64,000 bases of DNA from Collimonas sp. OK607 (GCF_900111995.1 NZ_FOKF01000020.1:1-64000); one strand, 5' to 3'; positions 1 to 10,986 are shown, counted from the stretch's first letter. Notes: generated by a model from the sequence alone, not told the origin. Numbers and translations: made by a program.

Positions 1-227
1 AAGCCGAGATCATCGAGCACTTCACTGATGGACTTGTGACGATATAGCGCCAATGCCACCATGAGCCAGACCACTTGCTCGGCAGGCAGGCGGCGATGGC
101 GGATGCTCGTTGCGTCGGTGCGCTGCACGGCCTGTTCAATCCATTCGACAGGCAAATGCTCTCCTAGCCGACGCCAGTCAGGCGCTTCGAGGTGGTTTGC
201 AAGGAAATGGAGAGTGTCATCGAGCAT
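1..227 (-). CDS. IS4-family transposase, N-terminal part (runs off window)
   Basis: Reading the complement from 227 gives a protein starting MLDDTLHFLANHLEAP and continuing with WRRLGEHLPVEWIEQAV and LPAEQVVWLMVALALYRHKS. This is the layout of the N-terminal domain of IS4-family DDE transposases. The catalytic domain would lie left of the window, so only about 75 codons are visible. The element cuts into the monooxygenase gene at 308-991, whose N-terminal half is missing on this side. The family is assigned from motif resemblance only. Confidence 0.75.
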   Translation of the reverse strand, partial: MLDDTLHFLANHLEAPDWRRLGEHLPVEWIEQAVQRTDATSIRHRRLPAEQVVWLMVALALYRHKSISEVLDDLG

Positions 228-278
228 CGACACGCAGGTTAACAGCTGGCCCGAACGTTTACAAGCCCAAAATAAAAA

Positions 279-306
279 TGCCGTCCAGTCTTAACTGAAC
301 GGCATT
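279..306. repeat. IS4-type element terminal inverted structure
   Basis: Near-perfect 28-bp palindrome (arms ATGCCGT...ACGGCAT) lying between the transposase start and the truncated monooxygenase. It marks the right end of the insertion element. The exact last base and any target duplication cannot be fixed because the left end is outside the window. Confidence 0.55.
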
Positions 307-307
307 A

Positions 308-991
308 GGTGCCCTGTGGGGTATGTTTGACGTCGAGGAATGGGGTGGCGAGCGCATCCTGGAACAACGATATCGAACCACCCGAAAAATGTTTGGACTC
401 ATGCCGACCGAGCGCGGAGATGGCAAGGTGAGGCTGTCGCTCTTTTGGAGCTTGCCGCGCGATGCCTACGCAGGGTGGAAAGCGACTGCTTTGAATAGCT
501 GGAAAAACGAACTGCTCGAATTGTGGCCCGAAGCTGCGCCCGTCGTGAACCAGATTACATCGCACGACCAACTGACGTTCGCAACCTATTATCATGCGCA
601 CCCGACACGGCTGGCTAAACCGCCTGTTTGCATTCTTGGAGACGCCGCCCACGCGATGAGTCCACAACTGGGATTAGGCGCCACGCTGGCCGTACAAGAT
701 GCCTTGGCGCTGGCCACCCTGGTCGACCAACATGGTGCCGCCTCGGGCTCGGTTCTGTTTTCCAAGAAGCGCCTGCGCACCGTGCGCACCTATCAAGCGT
801 TGAGTCGACTGTTGACGCCATGCTTTCAAGCCGATGGTGGCGGCGTGTGGCGCGACTTGCTATTTGCATCCGGGTTATACGTTCCCGGAGTTCAGCAGTT
901 GATGTATCGAGCTGTTGCCGAGCCCACCGCGACACGGAATTCTAATTCAAGTAGATTTGTAAGTGAGGAAAGCCAGACCCTTGGTCGGTGA
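308..991 (+). pseudogene. FAD-dependent monooxygenase, C-terminal fragment truncated by IS
   Basis: The reading frame is open from the IS border and contains the late FAD-binding motif of PHBH-type flavin monooxygenases: CILGDAAHAMSPQLGLGATLAVQDALALA, seen in two adjacent stretches near residues 100-128 counted from the ATG at 323. The N-terminal Rossmann GxGxxG and the DG motif are absent, so about half of a usual 380-400 residue protein is missing. The frame continues upstream of 323 to the IS border at about 306, which indicates that the IS inserted inside the gene. The ATG at 323 is internal. A functional product is unlikely. Substrate cannot be told. Confidence 0.75.
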
Positions 992-1118
992 GTGGATTTG
1001 CGGTGTGCCAAATAATCGGTTCTTTGAACTCGCCGCAGGTTTCAGGTTACTGCCTTTCGCGCCCGCTCTAAAATTGATAGGCTTATCTAAAAAACTGGTA
1101 CGTAGTCGCAAAGGAAAT

Positions 1119-1919
1119 ATGTTCTCTATATTCAAAAAGAAGGAATCTCCGCTGCTCATCGTGAAAGCTGACGGAAAGGAGCTATGTCGAGTATTTTTGG
1201 GTGACGTTCCATGTGAGAAGAACCCGTCGGCGAAAATCGAGCAAAATGGAACCATTGAGTTCGTAGACGCACAAGGCATTAGCCATTTGCACGGGGCCGG
1301 ACTGCATAGCGGTTGGTTTCACTTTTCGGTTCGGGCTCATCCCAATTTAGCATGCCAGTCGGATTGTGTGATTACCCAGTCAGAGAAATATGACTCCGAA
1401 GCCTTTGGCAGAGGCGATGCCATTGGCATCAGATTTCAGCCGTTCTTCCTTTCCGGAGCGGAGATAAAGAATGAAAGTTTGTATGGGAAAGGTCTCTTTG
1501 CACGGGGACTCCATTTCAGCGGCACGGTGACAAGTGGGAACGTTATCCTTTCCTGCGAGTGTGACCACTGCAAGAAATCATTTCAGATACGCTCATACCA
1601 CGCTGGATTTAGTAATTCAGGATATTTTTACTCGGACTCTGGTAAGTACACTATTACGGTAGATGACCAAGTTTCGGGGTGTCCCGCTGCCCTGGCCGTA
1701 CCTAATCCATTAGAGCTTGCAGCGTTGGAAGCGGCGCTGCCAGTAGCACCAGATGGCACGCGTTATAGATACACAAATCCGTTCCGCTGCCCGCACTGCT
1801 CGACACCTTACATTGATTTTTCTTCAAATCCCAATGAGAGGCCAAGGGAGTACTACGGAAATTACTTTGTCGATTCGAAGTTACTTCGTTATGAGCCTGT
1901 TATGGACATATCTAGTTAG
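1119..1919 (+). CDS. hypothetical protein with CxxC zinc-ribbon-like pairs
   Basis: 266 residues from the ATG at 1119, preceded by AAAGGAA; the longer in-frame extension from 963 would overlap the monooxygenase fragment and has no ribosome site. No signal peptide or membrane segment is seen. Two cysteine pairs, CECDHCKK in the middle and CPHCSTPY near the C-terminus, look like metal-binding knuckles. I do not recognise the family. Its base composition is more AT-rich than the housekeeping genes further right, fitting an accessory origin. It is followed closely by a membrane-protein gene. Confidence 0.7.
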   Translation: MFSIFKKKESPLLIVKADGKELCRVFLGDVPCEKNPSAKIEQNGTIEFVDAQGISHLHGAGLHSGWFHFSVRAHPNLACQSDCVITQSEKYDSEAFGRGDAIGIRFQPFFLSGAEIKNESLYGKGLFARGLHFSGTVTSGNVILSCECDHCKKSFQIRSYHAGFSNSGYFYSDSGKYTITVDDQVSGCPAALAVPNPLELAALEAALPVAPDGTRYRYTNPFRCPHCSTPYIDFSSNPNERPREYYGNYFVDSKLLRYEPVMDISS

Positions 1920-1932
1920 GCCTCAATCAACT

Positions 1933-2364
1933 ATGCAGCTTTCGCCAAATCGATTTTTCATTGCCGGCGCAGCCTTGAGCTGTGTTGCAGCGTTGGCGCA
2001 TCTCGGTTGCATTTTTTTCGGCGCTTCATGGTACCGCTTCCTCGGCGCAGGTGAGCCCATGGCACAAATGGCTTCGGCCGGACATTGGTATCCGACTGCA
2101 GTCACCTCAGCCGTTGTGGTGGTTCTGTTCATTTGGGCGCTGTATGCGCTTTCAGGCGCTGGTGTCATTCGCAAGCTCCCGCTGCTACGTGTTGCGTTGT
2201 GCGCCATCACTGCACTCTATCTTGTACGCGGTCTAGCATTTGTCGTACTCATGCCGATTTTTCCTGGCAATAGCCTGTTGTTCTGGCTAGTCAGCTCTGG
2301 CATCTGTCTGGCATTTGGCATTATTCACTTTGCTGGCATGCGCAAAGCTTGGGCTCATCTGTGA
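1933..2364 (+). CDS. small four-helix integral membrane protein
   Basis: 143 residues with four hydrophobic helices (about residues 7-28, 52-75, 84-105, 112-134) and almost no polar loops. It starts 13 bp after the stop of the zinc-ribbon-like protein, so the two are probably co-transcribed. An in-frame ATG at 1891 is a possible longer start overlapping the upstream gene. No family is recognised with certainty and no active-site motif is visible. Confidence 0.65.
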   Translation: MQLSPNRFFIAGAALSCVAALAHLGCIFFGASWYRFLGAGEPMAQMASAGHWYPTAVTSAVVVVLFIWALYALSGAGVIRKLPLLRVALCAITALYLVRGLAFVVLMPIFPGNSLLFWLVSSGICLAFGIIHFAGMRKAWAHL

Positions 2365-2509
2365 CGTGTTGCATCCACCGGTTGAATCCACAGCTAAAAG
2401 TCGACGGTCGAGGTTACGCCTATTTAATATTTCTTTGGCAATATTTTTATGGCGCGATGGTAATCAAATTTCGGCGCGGACCGTTGACGTTAAATGAGGA
2501 GATTAGTTA

Positions 2510-3124
2510 GTGGAGAAAATTTCTTATACTGGTGGCTCGATGGTGGGATGGGTGAATGCTTCATGGCCGTTGGCGAAGTTAACAATATCTTCCGAACATA
2601 TTTTTCTCTCGACTTTCGGAAAATATGAATTTACCCCTGAACAGGTCATTTCAATTGAGCCTTATGGAGCGATACCACTTTTGGCTAGCGGCATTCGAAT
2701 CAATCACAATCGTCCGGACTATCCTCGTCAAGTAGTGTTTTGGTGCGTGGGTGGACGAAAAAAAGTCCTCGCAAGCTTCGAGAAATTCGGTTTCCTTCCG
2801 CAAGGAATAGCTAGTCAGAGACCTTCGGGATTTGCATTTCGCTGGAGCGCGATACTGGCATTTTTGGTGATTTGGAATGCACTTTTTCTGTTTGGCATGT
2901 CGTCTCACAATGGTCCTCATGATGGTCCCGGTCCTTTTGAACTAATTGCGCTTATATCCGCGTTTGTGTTCTCGACAGCCGTTCAAAAATCGCCAGTGCT
3001 CCAAAATCTTATACTACGAGATGGCCATCACATCGGCGAAATCAAACAAGTTCTACGGCTCTTGCAACTTGTAACGGGAATACTATTTCTTGGATTTAGT
3101 ATTGTTTATTTTCTTGGCAGATAG
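2510..3124 (+). CDS. hypothetical membrane protein
   Basis: 204 residues from a GTG start with a good GAGGAGA site 8 bases upstream (an ATG at 2540 is the alternative). The first 100 residues are soluble, with a beta-rich pattern resembling PH-like or DUF304-type domains (a resemblance, not a match). Three hydrophobic helices follow, near residues 110-128, 142-158 and 180-200. It lies in the AT-richer accessory segment between two insertion-sequence remnants. Function unknown. Confidence 0.65.
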   Translation: MEKISYTGGSMVGWVNASWPLAKLTISSEHIFLSTFGKYEFTPEQVISIEPYGAIPLLASGIRINHNRPDYPRQVVFWCVGGRKKVLASFEKFGFLPQGIASQRPSGFAFRWSAILAFLVIWNALFLFGMSSHNGPHDGPGPFELIALISAFVFSTAVQKSPVLQNLILRDGHHIGEIKQVLRLLQLVTGILFLGFSIVYFLGR

Positions 3125-3160
3125 GCGCATCACTGGATATCGGCCGACTATTCTTTGCCA

Positions 3161-3394
3161 TCATGGGAAGGTCAAGTCCAAACCGAGCATCCTGGCAAGG
3201 ACGAAGGTGACGAGCCCCAGGCCCAGGAGCGATAGCACGAAGACTGCGGCCACCTTGCCGCCCGCGCGTAGCACCGCGCGCTTCTTCTTCTCCTTCTTCC
3301 CTTGATCGTAATGCCACTTGATGGCGAAGAACATGCCCGTGCCGAGCACGAGAACCTTGAACGTAACGAAGACTATAGGGATCCAATCCATCAT
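3161..3394 (-). CDS. small two-helix membrane protein
   Basis: 77 residues starting MMDWIPIVF. Two transmembrane segments (about 4-22 and 49-70) flank a basic linker, DQGKKEKKKRAVLRAGGK. It converges with the membrane-protein gene ending at 3124. No enzyme motif is visible. The start at 3394 or 3391 is preferred to the upstream GTG at 3427 because the hydrophobic segment begins there. Confidence 0.55.
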   Translation of the reverse strand: MMDWIPIVFVTFKVLVLGTGMFFAIKWHYDQGKKEKKKRAVLRAGGKVAAVFVLSLLGLGLVTFVLARMLGLDLTFP

Positions 3395-3674
3395 TTTGAG
3401 TATTTCCAGGCTATTACTTGACACCATCTATCGTGAGGAGAACTACCTTAAAACGCTGCTTCAGCAGCTTCATTTTTTGTTCAAACCATCCCCTCAGGCA
3501 TCCTGCTTGAATCTTTCATTACATCTACCTATGAAATAAGAATGGCATCCAGCGGAGTGATTTGCCGAATGCAGATGAGAGAGGAGAAAACGTCAACGAC
3601 TGCCATGCAAGGATGGTGTTGCTGCACGTCCTGAGACATACTACTTAAAAGCAATTTCCATACATTGAGACAAA

Positions 3675-5075
3675 ATGTCCCAGTTGAAAAACATACAAGA
3701 TGAAAATTTGCCAATCTGGTTGCCGCGATTGGCCGTTCACGGCGGGCCACGTTTTTTGCAGATTGCGGATGCGTTGCAGGCGGCGATGGTAGAAGGATCG
3801 CTGAAACCGGGTGACCGTCTGCCTCCGCAGCGCCAGTTGGCAGCACAGCTGGACGTCGACCTGACGACGATCACGCGCGCATACGACGAAGCCAGACGCC
3901 GCAACTTGTTGGAGGGCCGCGGCGCTCGAGGCACTTATGTCGCGGCGCCGAAAGTCGAATTGACCTCGATTCTCGACCTGAGCATGAATACCCCGCCACC
4001 GCCGGATGGCGTGGACTTCGACGACATGTTGAAACAAGGTTTGTCTCAAGTACTGATGAGGGCAGATAATGAATTGCTGATGACTTACCACTTGGCCGGG
4101 GGAAGCGACTCCGACCGTAAGGCTGGAGCCAAGTGGCTCGAACCGATGTTTGGACATCTGGATTCTCTACAGGTTGTTGTCTGTCCGGGTGCGCAAGCGG
4201 CGATCGCCGCATTGATCCTTGCGCTGACGGAGCCTGGCGATGTCATCCTGGCAGAACCAATGAGTTATCCCGGCTTGCGTGCCGCAGCGACCCAATTCGG
4301 CCGGCACATCATTGCGGTGGAAGCGGACAAGCACGGGATGGTGCCTGAGATGCTTGAGGAAGCGTGCCGCCAGCACAAGCCTGCGCTGGTCTACCTCAAT
4401 CCGACATTACAGAACCCGACCGCCATCACCATTCCGGAACGCCGGCGCAAGGAGCTCGCCAGCATCGCGAAGCGCTGCAATGTACGCATCGTCGAGGACG
4501 ATCCCTACTGGCTTCTTGCCGATGCCCCGCCACCACCTATCGCCACGTTTGCCCTGGAACAGGTGTACTACATCTCAACCCTGTCGAAATGCCTGACGCC
4601 CGGCTTGCGTGTCGCCTTCGTGCTAATACGCGCCCCGCACGAACGCGAACGTTTCCTGGTCGCGCTAAGATCATTTGCGCTGATGGTCGCTCCTCTGACG
4701 GGCGCACTGGCCACTCAGTGGATCCTCGACGGTTCGGCCGACGGATTGATGGAAGGCGTACGCAACGAGGCGCGCCTGCGCCACTGGATGGCTCGGGATA
4801 TTCTGGCGGGGCGGTACAGCGGCGCCGGAGACGGCCTGCATGTATGGCTCGAGTTGCCGGCGTATTGGAACTCCTCACAGTTTGCGCGTGCAGCCGACAG
4901 CGAGGGCATCGCAGTCACGCCGGCGGAGGCATTCGCAACTGGCAGCGGATCAGTGAATGCAATTCGGATCTCTTTGGGTAGCATCAAGGACCGTGGACGC
5001 TTACAGGCGGGTCTTCAACGGCTGTCTCATCTGCTTGCGCAACGGCCCGAGTCGTTCAGCGCTGCTGTGGTTTAA
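3675..5075 (+). CDS. MocR/PdxR-type GntR regulator with aminotransferase domain
   Basis: 466 residues. An N-terminal winged helix (about 25-90) carries the GntR pattern LKPGDRLPPQRQLAAQL. A long linker leads to a fold-type I aminotransferase domain (about 130-455). The PLP-binding lysine is seen in STLSKCLTPGLR (K305), and the cofactor aspartate region is VEDDPYWLL. MocR proteins sense PLP or an amino compound and regulate a nearby target. No divergent partner is clear here: the neighbours are a small membrane protein and an IS remnant, so the regulon cannot be inferred. Confidence 0.9.
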   Translation: MSQLKNIQDENLPIWLPRLAVHGGPRFLQIADALQAAMVEGSLKPGDRLPPQRQLAAQLDVDLTTITRAYDEARRRNLLEGRGARGTYVAAPKVELTSILDLSMNTPPPPDGVDFDDMLKQGLSQVLMRADNELLMTYHLAGGSDSDRKAGAKWLEPMFGHLDSLQVVVCPGAQAAIAALILALTEPGDVILAEPMSYPGLRAAATQFGRHIIAVEADKHGMVPEMLEEACRQHKPALVYLNPTLQNPTAITIPERRRKELASIAKRCNVRIVEDDPYWLLADAPPPPIATFALEQVYYISTLSKCLTPGLRVAFVLIRAPHERERFLVALRSFALMVAPLTGALATQWILDGSADGLMEGVRNEARLRHWMARDILAGRYSGAGDGLHVWLELPAYWNSSQFARAADSEGIAVTPAEAFATGSGSVNAIRISLGSIKDRGRLQAGLQRLSHLLAQRPESFSAAVV

Positions 5076-5235
5076 CTGTCCAGGAAACACTGTGCTTCAT
5101 CCGGGAGTTCTCTCAATGTGGTCGCACATTGGTTTGCTGCCTCAGTGTTTATTTATCGTGAGATCACGCGCGAAAGTGAACAGACTGAAAGAAAGCTACG
5201 TTAGCCGTGCAGCACGACGTCCGCTTGGGGGCGGA

Positions 5236-5867
5236 GGCCGCTGCTCACTTAAGATGGAGGCAATTTTTTCCTTCAGATGCGAGACGCGGGCCTCAGGCAC
5301 TAACTCCGGCTGGCGGTCGGCACGATCAAGCTCCTCGAGGTAGCGTGCAATGTTGGCTTCGAGTTGCTCGATTCGTGCCTGAAGCTTCCTGTCGGTAAAG
5401 TTCTTATCGCGATTGTTGACCGCCTTGAACTTGCTGCCATCGATGGCGATATCGGTATTGGCAAACAGGTCGAGATTGCGACACATCAGAACAAATTGAC
5501 GACAGACCTTGCTGATCGCTGGCCCGTTGTTCTTGCGGAAGTCTGCAATGGTCTTGAAGTCCGGCGTCAGGCGACTCGTCAGCCACATGACCTCGATGTT
5601 GCGTTGTGCCTCGCGTTCCAGGCGCCGGCTCGATTGGACTCGGTTGAGGTACCCGTAGATATAAATCTTCAGCAGCACGCTAGGATGATAAGACGGCCGT
5701 CCGGTTTGCGCTGGCTTCGCGCCGCTGAAACCCAGCGATCCAAGATCAAGCGAGTCGACAAAGACATCGATGACTCTGACAGGGTTATCTTCACTGACGT
5801 AATCTTCGAGCTGCTCTGGTAGCAGGATGCTCTGCGTGCGATTCGTTCCCTGGACAAAGCGTTTCAT
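5236..5867 (-). pseudogene. IS1182-family transposase, 3'-truncated remnant
   Basis: From MKRFVQGTNRTQ the frame gives about 210 residues of a DDE transposase. It has the DUF772-type N-terminal region (GRPSYHPSVLLKIYIYGYLN), then WLTSRLTPDFKTIADFRK and IAIDGSKFKAVNNRDKNF. Full-length relatives have about 450-480 residues. Here the sequence leaves the family near 5236 and runs into an unrelated RPPPPSGRRAARLT tail, so the distal catalytic part is lost. The element is not expected to be active. Confidence 0.85.
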
Positions 5868-5882
5868 CGAAGCCTCGATCAA

Positions 5883-6087
5883 ATATGCGATGTCGATTTG
5901 ATGCTTGTATCGAGAAATAGTTTACTAACTGGATGCGTTTTCACACAGCCTCGGTCGATTCCGGCCGGTCATAAACGGGCATCCGTGGACTTGATCTGGC
6001 ACTGACTGTCAAATCAAGTTTGAGCTAGTACAAACACATCGGGACGGCGCCCATGAATCGGAACAGGGCGTCCATCCCTGGATACAA
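5883..6087. other. intergenic: IS1182 upstream end and imperfect hairpin after cusF
   Basis: The part next to the transposase remnant (about 5930-5990) resembles the non-coding end of IS1182 elements. About 6040-6082 contains an imperfect inverted repeat (GGACGCCC and GGGCGCCGTCC on the minus strand) that could terminate the cus operon, but it lacks a clear T tract. Confidence 0.3.
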
Positions 6088-6462
6088 TTACTTCACACTG
6101 CTAACAACATAATCCGTGCCTTGTTTGGCGAAATCGATGGTCACTTTCTTGTCGACTGCGAGTTTATCGAAGAACATCTTGTCCTTCACAACGAAGGTCA
6201 TCGTCATGGCCGGCCAATTCAAACTCTTGACAGGTCCGTGCGCCAGCGTCACCGTGCCTGTGGTCATATCAACGGCCTTCACCACACCGGTCGCCTGATG
6301 GGTGGCTACCTTGGCAGCGGCGCTGGAACTCATGTTGTCCATCGGCATGGTCTTCATGTCCATACCTTTCATATCCATGTTTTTCGTGCCGGTAGATTGC
6401 GCGAGTGCTGCTCCGGATGCGGACAGTGCCAGAAGCAAGGAGAGGATTGCGATCGGTTTCAT
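6088..6462 (-). CDS. cusF: CusF-like periplasmic Cu(I)/Ag(I)-binding protein
   Basis: 124 residues from the ATG at 6462. A signal peptide (MKPIAILSLLLALSASGAALA) is followed by a Met-rich linker (MDMKGMDMKTMPMDNM) and a CusF domain. The CusF signature is visible as ATGVVKAVD, then AHGPVKSLNWPAMTMTF, which supplies the His, Trp and two Met metal ligands. CusF hands monovalent copper or silver to the CusB-CusA pump in the periplasm. It is the last gene of the cus operon, 115 bp after cusA; in Escherichia coli cusF instead lies between cusC and cusB. Confidence 0.92.
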   Translation of the reverse strand: MKPIAILSLLLALSASGAALAQSTGTKNMDMKGMDMKTMPMDNMSSSAAAKVATHQATGVVKAVDMTTGTVTLAHGPVKSLNWPAMTMTFVVKDKMFFDKLAVDKKVTIDFAKQGTDYVVSSVK

Positions 6463-6577
6463 GCTTATTTCCTTTTTCAAGTTGAGAGTGGTGACCCGAA
6501 ACAGATTGCACACGTCCGTTAGATAGATACCGAACGGCTAGGTGCCGCGTCTGCATTCATGCGCGTTTATTGTGATT

Positions 6578-9500
6578 TCAATGGCGATTAACAATCTGAC
6601 GCCGGCGTAACAGCAGATATACCGCCGGGACTACAAACATCGATAGCAACGGCGCAGTGATCATCCCGCCCACCATCGGTGCGGCAATGCGCTGCATGAC
6701 TTCCGATCCGGTACCGGTGCCCAGCATGATCGGCACCAGGCCGGCGATAATGACGGCTACCGTCATCGCCTTGGGACGTACTCGCAATACCGCGCCTTCG
6801 CGTATCGCGTCGAGCAGGTCGGCTTCGCTGCCTTTACCGCTGGCCAGCCGTTCTTCCCAGGCTTGTTTTAAATACAGCAGCATGATCACGCCGAATTCCG
6901 CCGATACGCCGGCCAGTGCAATGAAGCCGACGCCGCCGGCGACCGACAGGTGATAGTCGAGCAGCCACAACAGCCAGATTCCGCCTGCTAGCGCAAATGG
7001 CAACGTGGCCATGATCAATGCCGCTTCGTCGAAGCGCTTGAAGGTCAGGTAGAGCAGGATAAAAATTATCAGCAAGGTAGCGGGGACCACGATCTTGAGT
7101 TTGGCGGTGGCGCGTTCCAGATACTCGAACTGTCCCGACCAGGCGATGGAGTAACCCGCCGGCAACTTGACTTCCTTCGCCACGACTTGCTGCATGTCGT
7201 GGACGGTGGAGCTCAGGTCGCGATCACGGATATCGACATAAACCCAACCCGATAAACGTGCATTTTCGCTTTTGAGCATCGGCGGGCCGTCGTTGATGCG
7301 AATCGCCGCGACGTCGCCTAAGTGGATCTGGGCGCCGCGCTCCGTCAACACAGGCAGCTGGCGTAATTTCTCGACCGAGTCGCGTACCTCGCGTGGATAC
7401 CGGACATTAATGGGGAAACGCTGCAATCCCTCAACGGTTTCGCCGATGTTGTCACCACCGATCGCTGCCGATACAACGCTTTGCACGTCAGAAATATTCA
7501 TGCCGTAGCGGGCCGCTGCATCGCGGTCGATGTCTACATCGATATATCGGCCGCCGTTCAAACGCTCGGCGAGGGCAGACGACACACCGGGTACATGCTT
7601 GACGGCGCGTTCGATATTACCGGTAATGCGATCGATTTCCTGCAGGCTGACCCCTGCGACCTTGATACCGACCGGGCTTTTGATGCCGGTGGCCAGCATG
7701 TCGATCCGGTTGCGTATCGGCGGGACCCAGATGTTCGAGAGTCCGGGTACCTTGACGATACGGTCCAGTTCCTGGATCAGCTTTTCGGGTGTCATGCCGG
7801 GGCGCCACTGGTCGTGCGGCTTGAACTGGATCATGGTTTCAAACATTTCCAGCGGCGCCGGATCGGTGGCGCTCTCGGCGCGGCCAGCTTTGCCGAACAC
7901 GCTTTGCACTTCGGGCACAGTTTTAATCAACCGATCAGTCTGCTGCAACAATTGTTGCACCTTACCGGCCGACAACCCAGGCAGAGCGGACGGCATATAT
8001 AAGACGTCGCCTTCATCCAGCGGTGGCATGAATTCGCCGCCGAGCTGCGTCATGGGCCAGATCGTTAAAGTGGCCACCAACGCTGCGGCCAGCACGGTGA
8101 CTTTCGGGAATCTCAGCACTAAATCGAGCAAAGGACGATACAGCGCGATCAGGAAGCGATTGAGCGGATTTTTTTGCTCATCCGGAATCCGGCCACGAAT
8201 CAAATAACCCATCAAGACCGGAATCAGCGTCACTGCCAACCCTGCAGCGGCCGCCATGGCATAGGTTTTGGTAAAAGCCAGCGGCGAGAACAGCCGTCCT
8301 TCCTGGGCTTCCAGCGTAAACACCGGAATGAACGAGAGCACAATGATCAACAGCGAGAAGAACAGCGCCGGCCCCACCTCGGCCGCGGCGTCGCCGATTA
8401 CGCGCCAATGGTCATTGCCTTTCAGTTTTTCACCAGGATGGGCGTGGTTCCAGGCTTCGATATGCTTGTGGGCGTTTTCGATCATCACCACGGCGGCATC
8501 GACCATGGCGCCGACCGCAATCGCAATCCCGCCCAGCGACATGATGTTGGCGTTGACTCCCTGGTAGTACATCACGATAAAGGCAATCAGGATGCCGATC
8601 GGTAGCGTGATGATGGCGACCAGCGCCGAGCGGATGTGGAACAGGAAGATGGCGCACACCACGGCGACCACGACGAATTCCTCGATCAGCTTTTCTTTCA
8701 GGTTGGTGACAGCGCGCTTGATCAGGTTCGAGCGGTCATAGGTAGGAACGATCTCGACACCGGGTGGCAAGCTCGCTTTCAATATCTTCAGCTTGGCTTT
8801 CACTGCATCGATGGTTTCCAGTGCGTTTTTACCGGAGCGCATGATGATTACACCGCCGGCGACTTCGCCTTCACCGTTCAGCTCGGCAATTCCGCGCCGC
8901 ATTTCCGGTCCCACCTGGACGCGGGCGACATCGCCCAGCCGCACCGATACGCCGGCGTCGGTCGTCATCAACGGAATCTTGCGGAAGTCGTCCAGCGATT
9001 TCAGATACCCGGATGCGCGCACCATGTATTCGGCCTCGCCCAGTTCCAGCACGGAACCACCGGTTTCCTGGTTGGCTTTTTGCACCGCGTCGATGATCTT
9101 GCCGTGCGGGATGTCATAGGCGCGCATCTTGTCCGGATCCAGCACGATCTGATATTGACGCACCATGCCGCCGATACTGGCGACCTCCGAAACATTCGGC
9201 ACGGCTTTCAACTCGTACTTGAGAAACCAGTCCTGCAAGGCGCGCAACTGCGACAGATCCATCTTGCCGCTATGATCGACCAGCGCATATTCGTAGACCC
9301 AGCCGACGCCGGTAGCATCCGGTCCGAGCGCGGTTTTAGCTTGCGGCGGCAGGCGCGACTGTACCTGGTTCAGGTATTCAAGTACCCGAGAACGTGCCCA
9401 ATACGGGTCGGTGCCATCTTCGAACAGGATATAGACAAAGGAATCGCCAAAGAACGAGTAGCCGCGCACGATCTTCGCTCCCGGCACCGACAGCATAGTG

Positions 9501-9712
9501 GTGGTCAGCGGATACGTGACCTGGTTCTCGACTATCTGCGGCGCCTGGCCGGGATAGCTGGTGCGGATAATGACTTGCACATCCGATAAATCCGGAATGG
9601 CGTCCAGCGGCGTGCGCGCCAGCGACCAGATACCCCAGGCGGTCACGAGCAGCGTCGCTAGCAGCACCAGGAAGCGGTTGGCTATGGACCAGCGGATCAG
9701 CTTGGCGATCAT
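6578..9712 (-). CDS. cusA: CusA-type heavy-metal RND efflux pump
   Basis: 1044 residues, the usual length for HME-RND pumps. Twelve membrane helices and two large periplasmic loops can be traced. The methionines that form the copper/silver relay in E. coli CusA are conserved in context: [16 protein letters not shown] and RIDMLATG. Conserved helix-IV acidic residues lie near [13 protein letters not shown]. It exports Cu(I) or Ag(I) with proton antiport in a tripartite complex with CusB and CusC. Its start overlaps the cusB stop by 4 bp, so the two are translationally coupled. Confidence 0.95.
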   Translation of the reverse strand: MIAKLIRWSIANRFLVLLATLLVTAWGIWSLARTPLDAIPDLSDVQVIIRTSYPGQAPQIVENQVTYPLTTTMLSVPGAKIVRGYSFFGDSFVYILFEDGTDPYWARSRVLEYLNQVQSRLPPQAKTALGPDATGVGWVYEYALVDHSGKMDLSQLRALQDWFLKYELKAVPNVSEVASIGGMVRQYQIVLDPDKMRAYDIPHGKIIDAVQKANQETGGSVLELGEAEYMVRASGYLKSLDDFRKIPLMTTDAGVSVRLGDVARVQVGPEMRRGIAELNGEGEVAGGVIIMRSGKNALETIDAVKAKLKILKASLPPGVEIVPTYDRSNLIKRAVTNLKEKLIEEFVVVAVVCAIFLFHIRSALVAIITLPIGILIAFIVMYYQGVNANIMSLGGIAIAVGAMVDAAVVMIENAHKHIEAWNHAHPGEKLKGNDHWRVIGDAAAEVGPALFFSLLIIVLSFIPVFTLEAQEGRLFSPLAFTKTYAMAAAAGLAVTLIPVLMGYLIRGRIPDEQKNPLNRFLIALYRPLLDLVLRFPKVTVLAAALVATLTIWPMTQLGGEFMPPLDEGDVLYMPSALPGLSAGKVQQLLQQTDRLIKTVPEVQSVFGKAGRAESATDPAPLEMFETMIQFKPHDQWRPGMTPEKLIQELDRIVKVPGLSNIWVPPIRNRIDMLATGIKSPVGIKVAGVSLQEIDRITGNIERAVKHVPGVSSALAERLNGGRYIDVDIDRDAAARYGMNISDVQSVVSAAIGGDNIGETVEGLQRFPINVRYPREVRDSVEKLRQLPVLTERGAQIHLGDVAAIRINDGPPMLKSENARLSGWVYVDIRDRDLSSTVHDMQQVVAKEVKLPAGYSIAWSGQFEYLERATAKLKIVVPATLLIIFILLYLTFKRFDEAALIMATLPFALAGGIWLLWLLDYHLSVAGGVGFIALAGVSAEFGVIMLLYLKQAWEERLASGKGSEADLLDAIREGAVLRVRPKAMTVAVIIAGLVPIMLGTGTGSEVMQRIAAPMVGGMITAPLLSMFVVPAVYLLLRRRQIVNRH

Positions 9713-10986
9713 TGCGCAGCTCCCGGTGGGGTGGTCATGCCTTCCATCCGTTTTTCGGTACCCTTCAGACTGGCTTCGGAATCGATCAGGAACTGGCCGG
9801 AGACGACGACCTCTTGTCCGGCATCCAATCCCCTGCGGATTTCGGTCTGGCCGTTGGCTTCAGCGCCAATTTCGACATCGGCCGGAATAAACTTGCCGTT
9901 ACCTTGCGCCACCATGACGACACTGCGGGTTCCGGTCTGAATCACGGCTTCGGTCGGCACCAGCAAAATATCCTTGCGCGCGGCGGATGAAAAATTAATC
10001 GTTGCAAACATACCCGGCACCAGCTGGCCGGACGGATTGGCTAATTCGATGCGCGCCTTGAGCGTGCGGGTTGCAGGGTTCACATCCGGCAGTATCGCGC
10101 TGACCTTGCCTTTAAATACCGTTCCCTGCAGTGCCGGCGTGCGCGCTTCGACCGTATTTCCCGGACGTACCTGTGCCGCCAGATTCTCCGGCACATCCGC
10201 ATTGATCCAAACCGTGCCGACGCCGTTGATTTTGAACATCGGTGCACCAGCCATCACGGTCATGCCTTCACGCACGGCCAGTTCAGAGGCCACGCCGCCG
10301 ATGGGAGCGAAAACGGTCATGCGGGCTTGCACCTTGCCACTCGATTCCACCAGGTGTATCTGGTCATCCGTCATGCCGGCCAGACGCATGCGCTGGCGCG
10401 CGCCGTCAAGCAAGCTTTCCGTGCCGTTTCCCTGCATGTGCCTGACTGACAGATATTCTTCCTGCGCCGCCACCCACTCCGGCACATACAGTTCGGCCAA
10501 AGCTTGTCCCTTGCGCACCGGGTCTAGCGGGGCGCGTACATACAGCCGTTCGACAAATCCATTGCTGCGTGCCTGCACCAGGGCGACATCGCGTTCGTTG
10601 TACGCCACGCTGCCGACGGCAACAACCGCCGAAGCCATATCACCCCTGGTCACTTCAACGGTACGAATGCCGAGATTTTGCTGCACGCGCGAACTGATAT
10701 TGACCTTACTGTCGTCGCCGGCATCGTCAGCATCGGTGGCATAGACCGGGACCAATTCCATATCCATGAACGGCGACTTGCCTGGCTTGTCGAATTTTTG
10801 GGCGGGCACCATCGGGTCGTGCCAATACAGCACTTTTTTGCCGGAGTCGCCGGCTTCCGGTTCGTTGGTCCGGGTTGACGTTGTCATCTTCTGGCCGTGA
10901 TTCATGCCAGCCCGATACAGGCCGTAGCCGCTGGTTCCGAGGACAGCGGCAATAGTAGCGGCCACGAATAGTTTCTTGTTCTTCAT
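9709..10986 (-). CDS. cusB: CusB-type periplasmic adaptor
   Basis: 425 residues from the ATG at 10986; the longer extension to 11058 runs into cusC. An N-terminal membrane anchor or signal ([21 protein letters not shown]) precedes the heavy-metal-binding domain [29 protein letters not shown]. The lipoyl, beta-barrel and membrane-proximal domains of the membrane-fusion family follow. Met residues in the early segment fit the CusB copper site. It links CusA to CusC. The start overlaps the cusC stop as ATGA. Confidence 0.94.
   Translation of the reverse strand: MKNKKLFVAATIAAVLGTSGYGLYRAGMNHGQKMTTSTRTNEPEAGDSGKKVLYWHDPMVPAQKFDKPGKSPFMDMELVPVYATDADDAGDDSKVNISSRVQQNLGIRTVEVTRGDMASAVVAVGSVAYNERDVALVQARSNGFVERLYVRAPLDPVRKGQALAELYVPEWVAAQEEYLSVRHMQGNGTESLLDGARQRMRLAGMTDDQIHLVESSGKVQARMTVFAPIGGVASELAVREGMTVMAGAPMFKINGVGTVWINADVPENLAAQVRPGNTVEARTPALQGTVFKGKVSAILPDVNPATRTLKARIELANPSGQLVPGMFATINFSSAARKDILLVPTEAVIQTGTRSVVMVAQGNGKFIPADVEIGAEANGQTEIRRGLDAGQEVVVSGQFLIDSEASLKGTEKRMEGMTTPPGAAQ

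Noticed and set aside
8636-9589. 317-codon plus-strand ORF antisense to cusA
   Set aside because: It is a high-GC shadow of the intact, motif-rich cusA frame; no ribosome site or recognisable protein.
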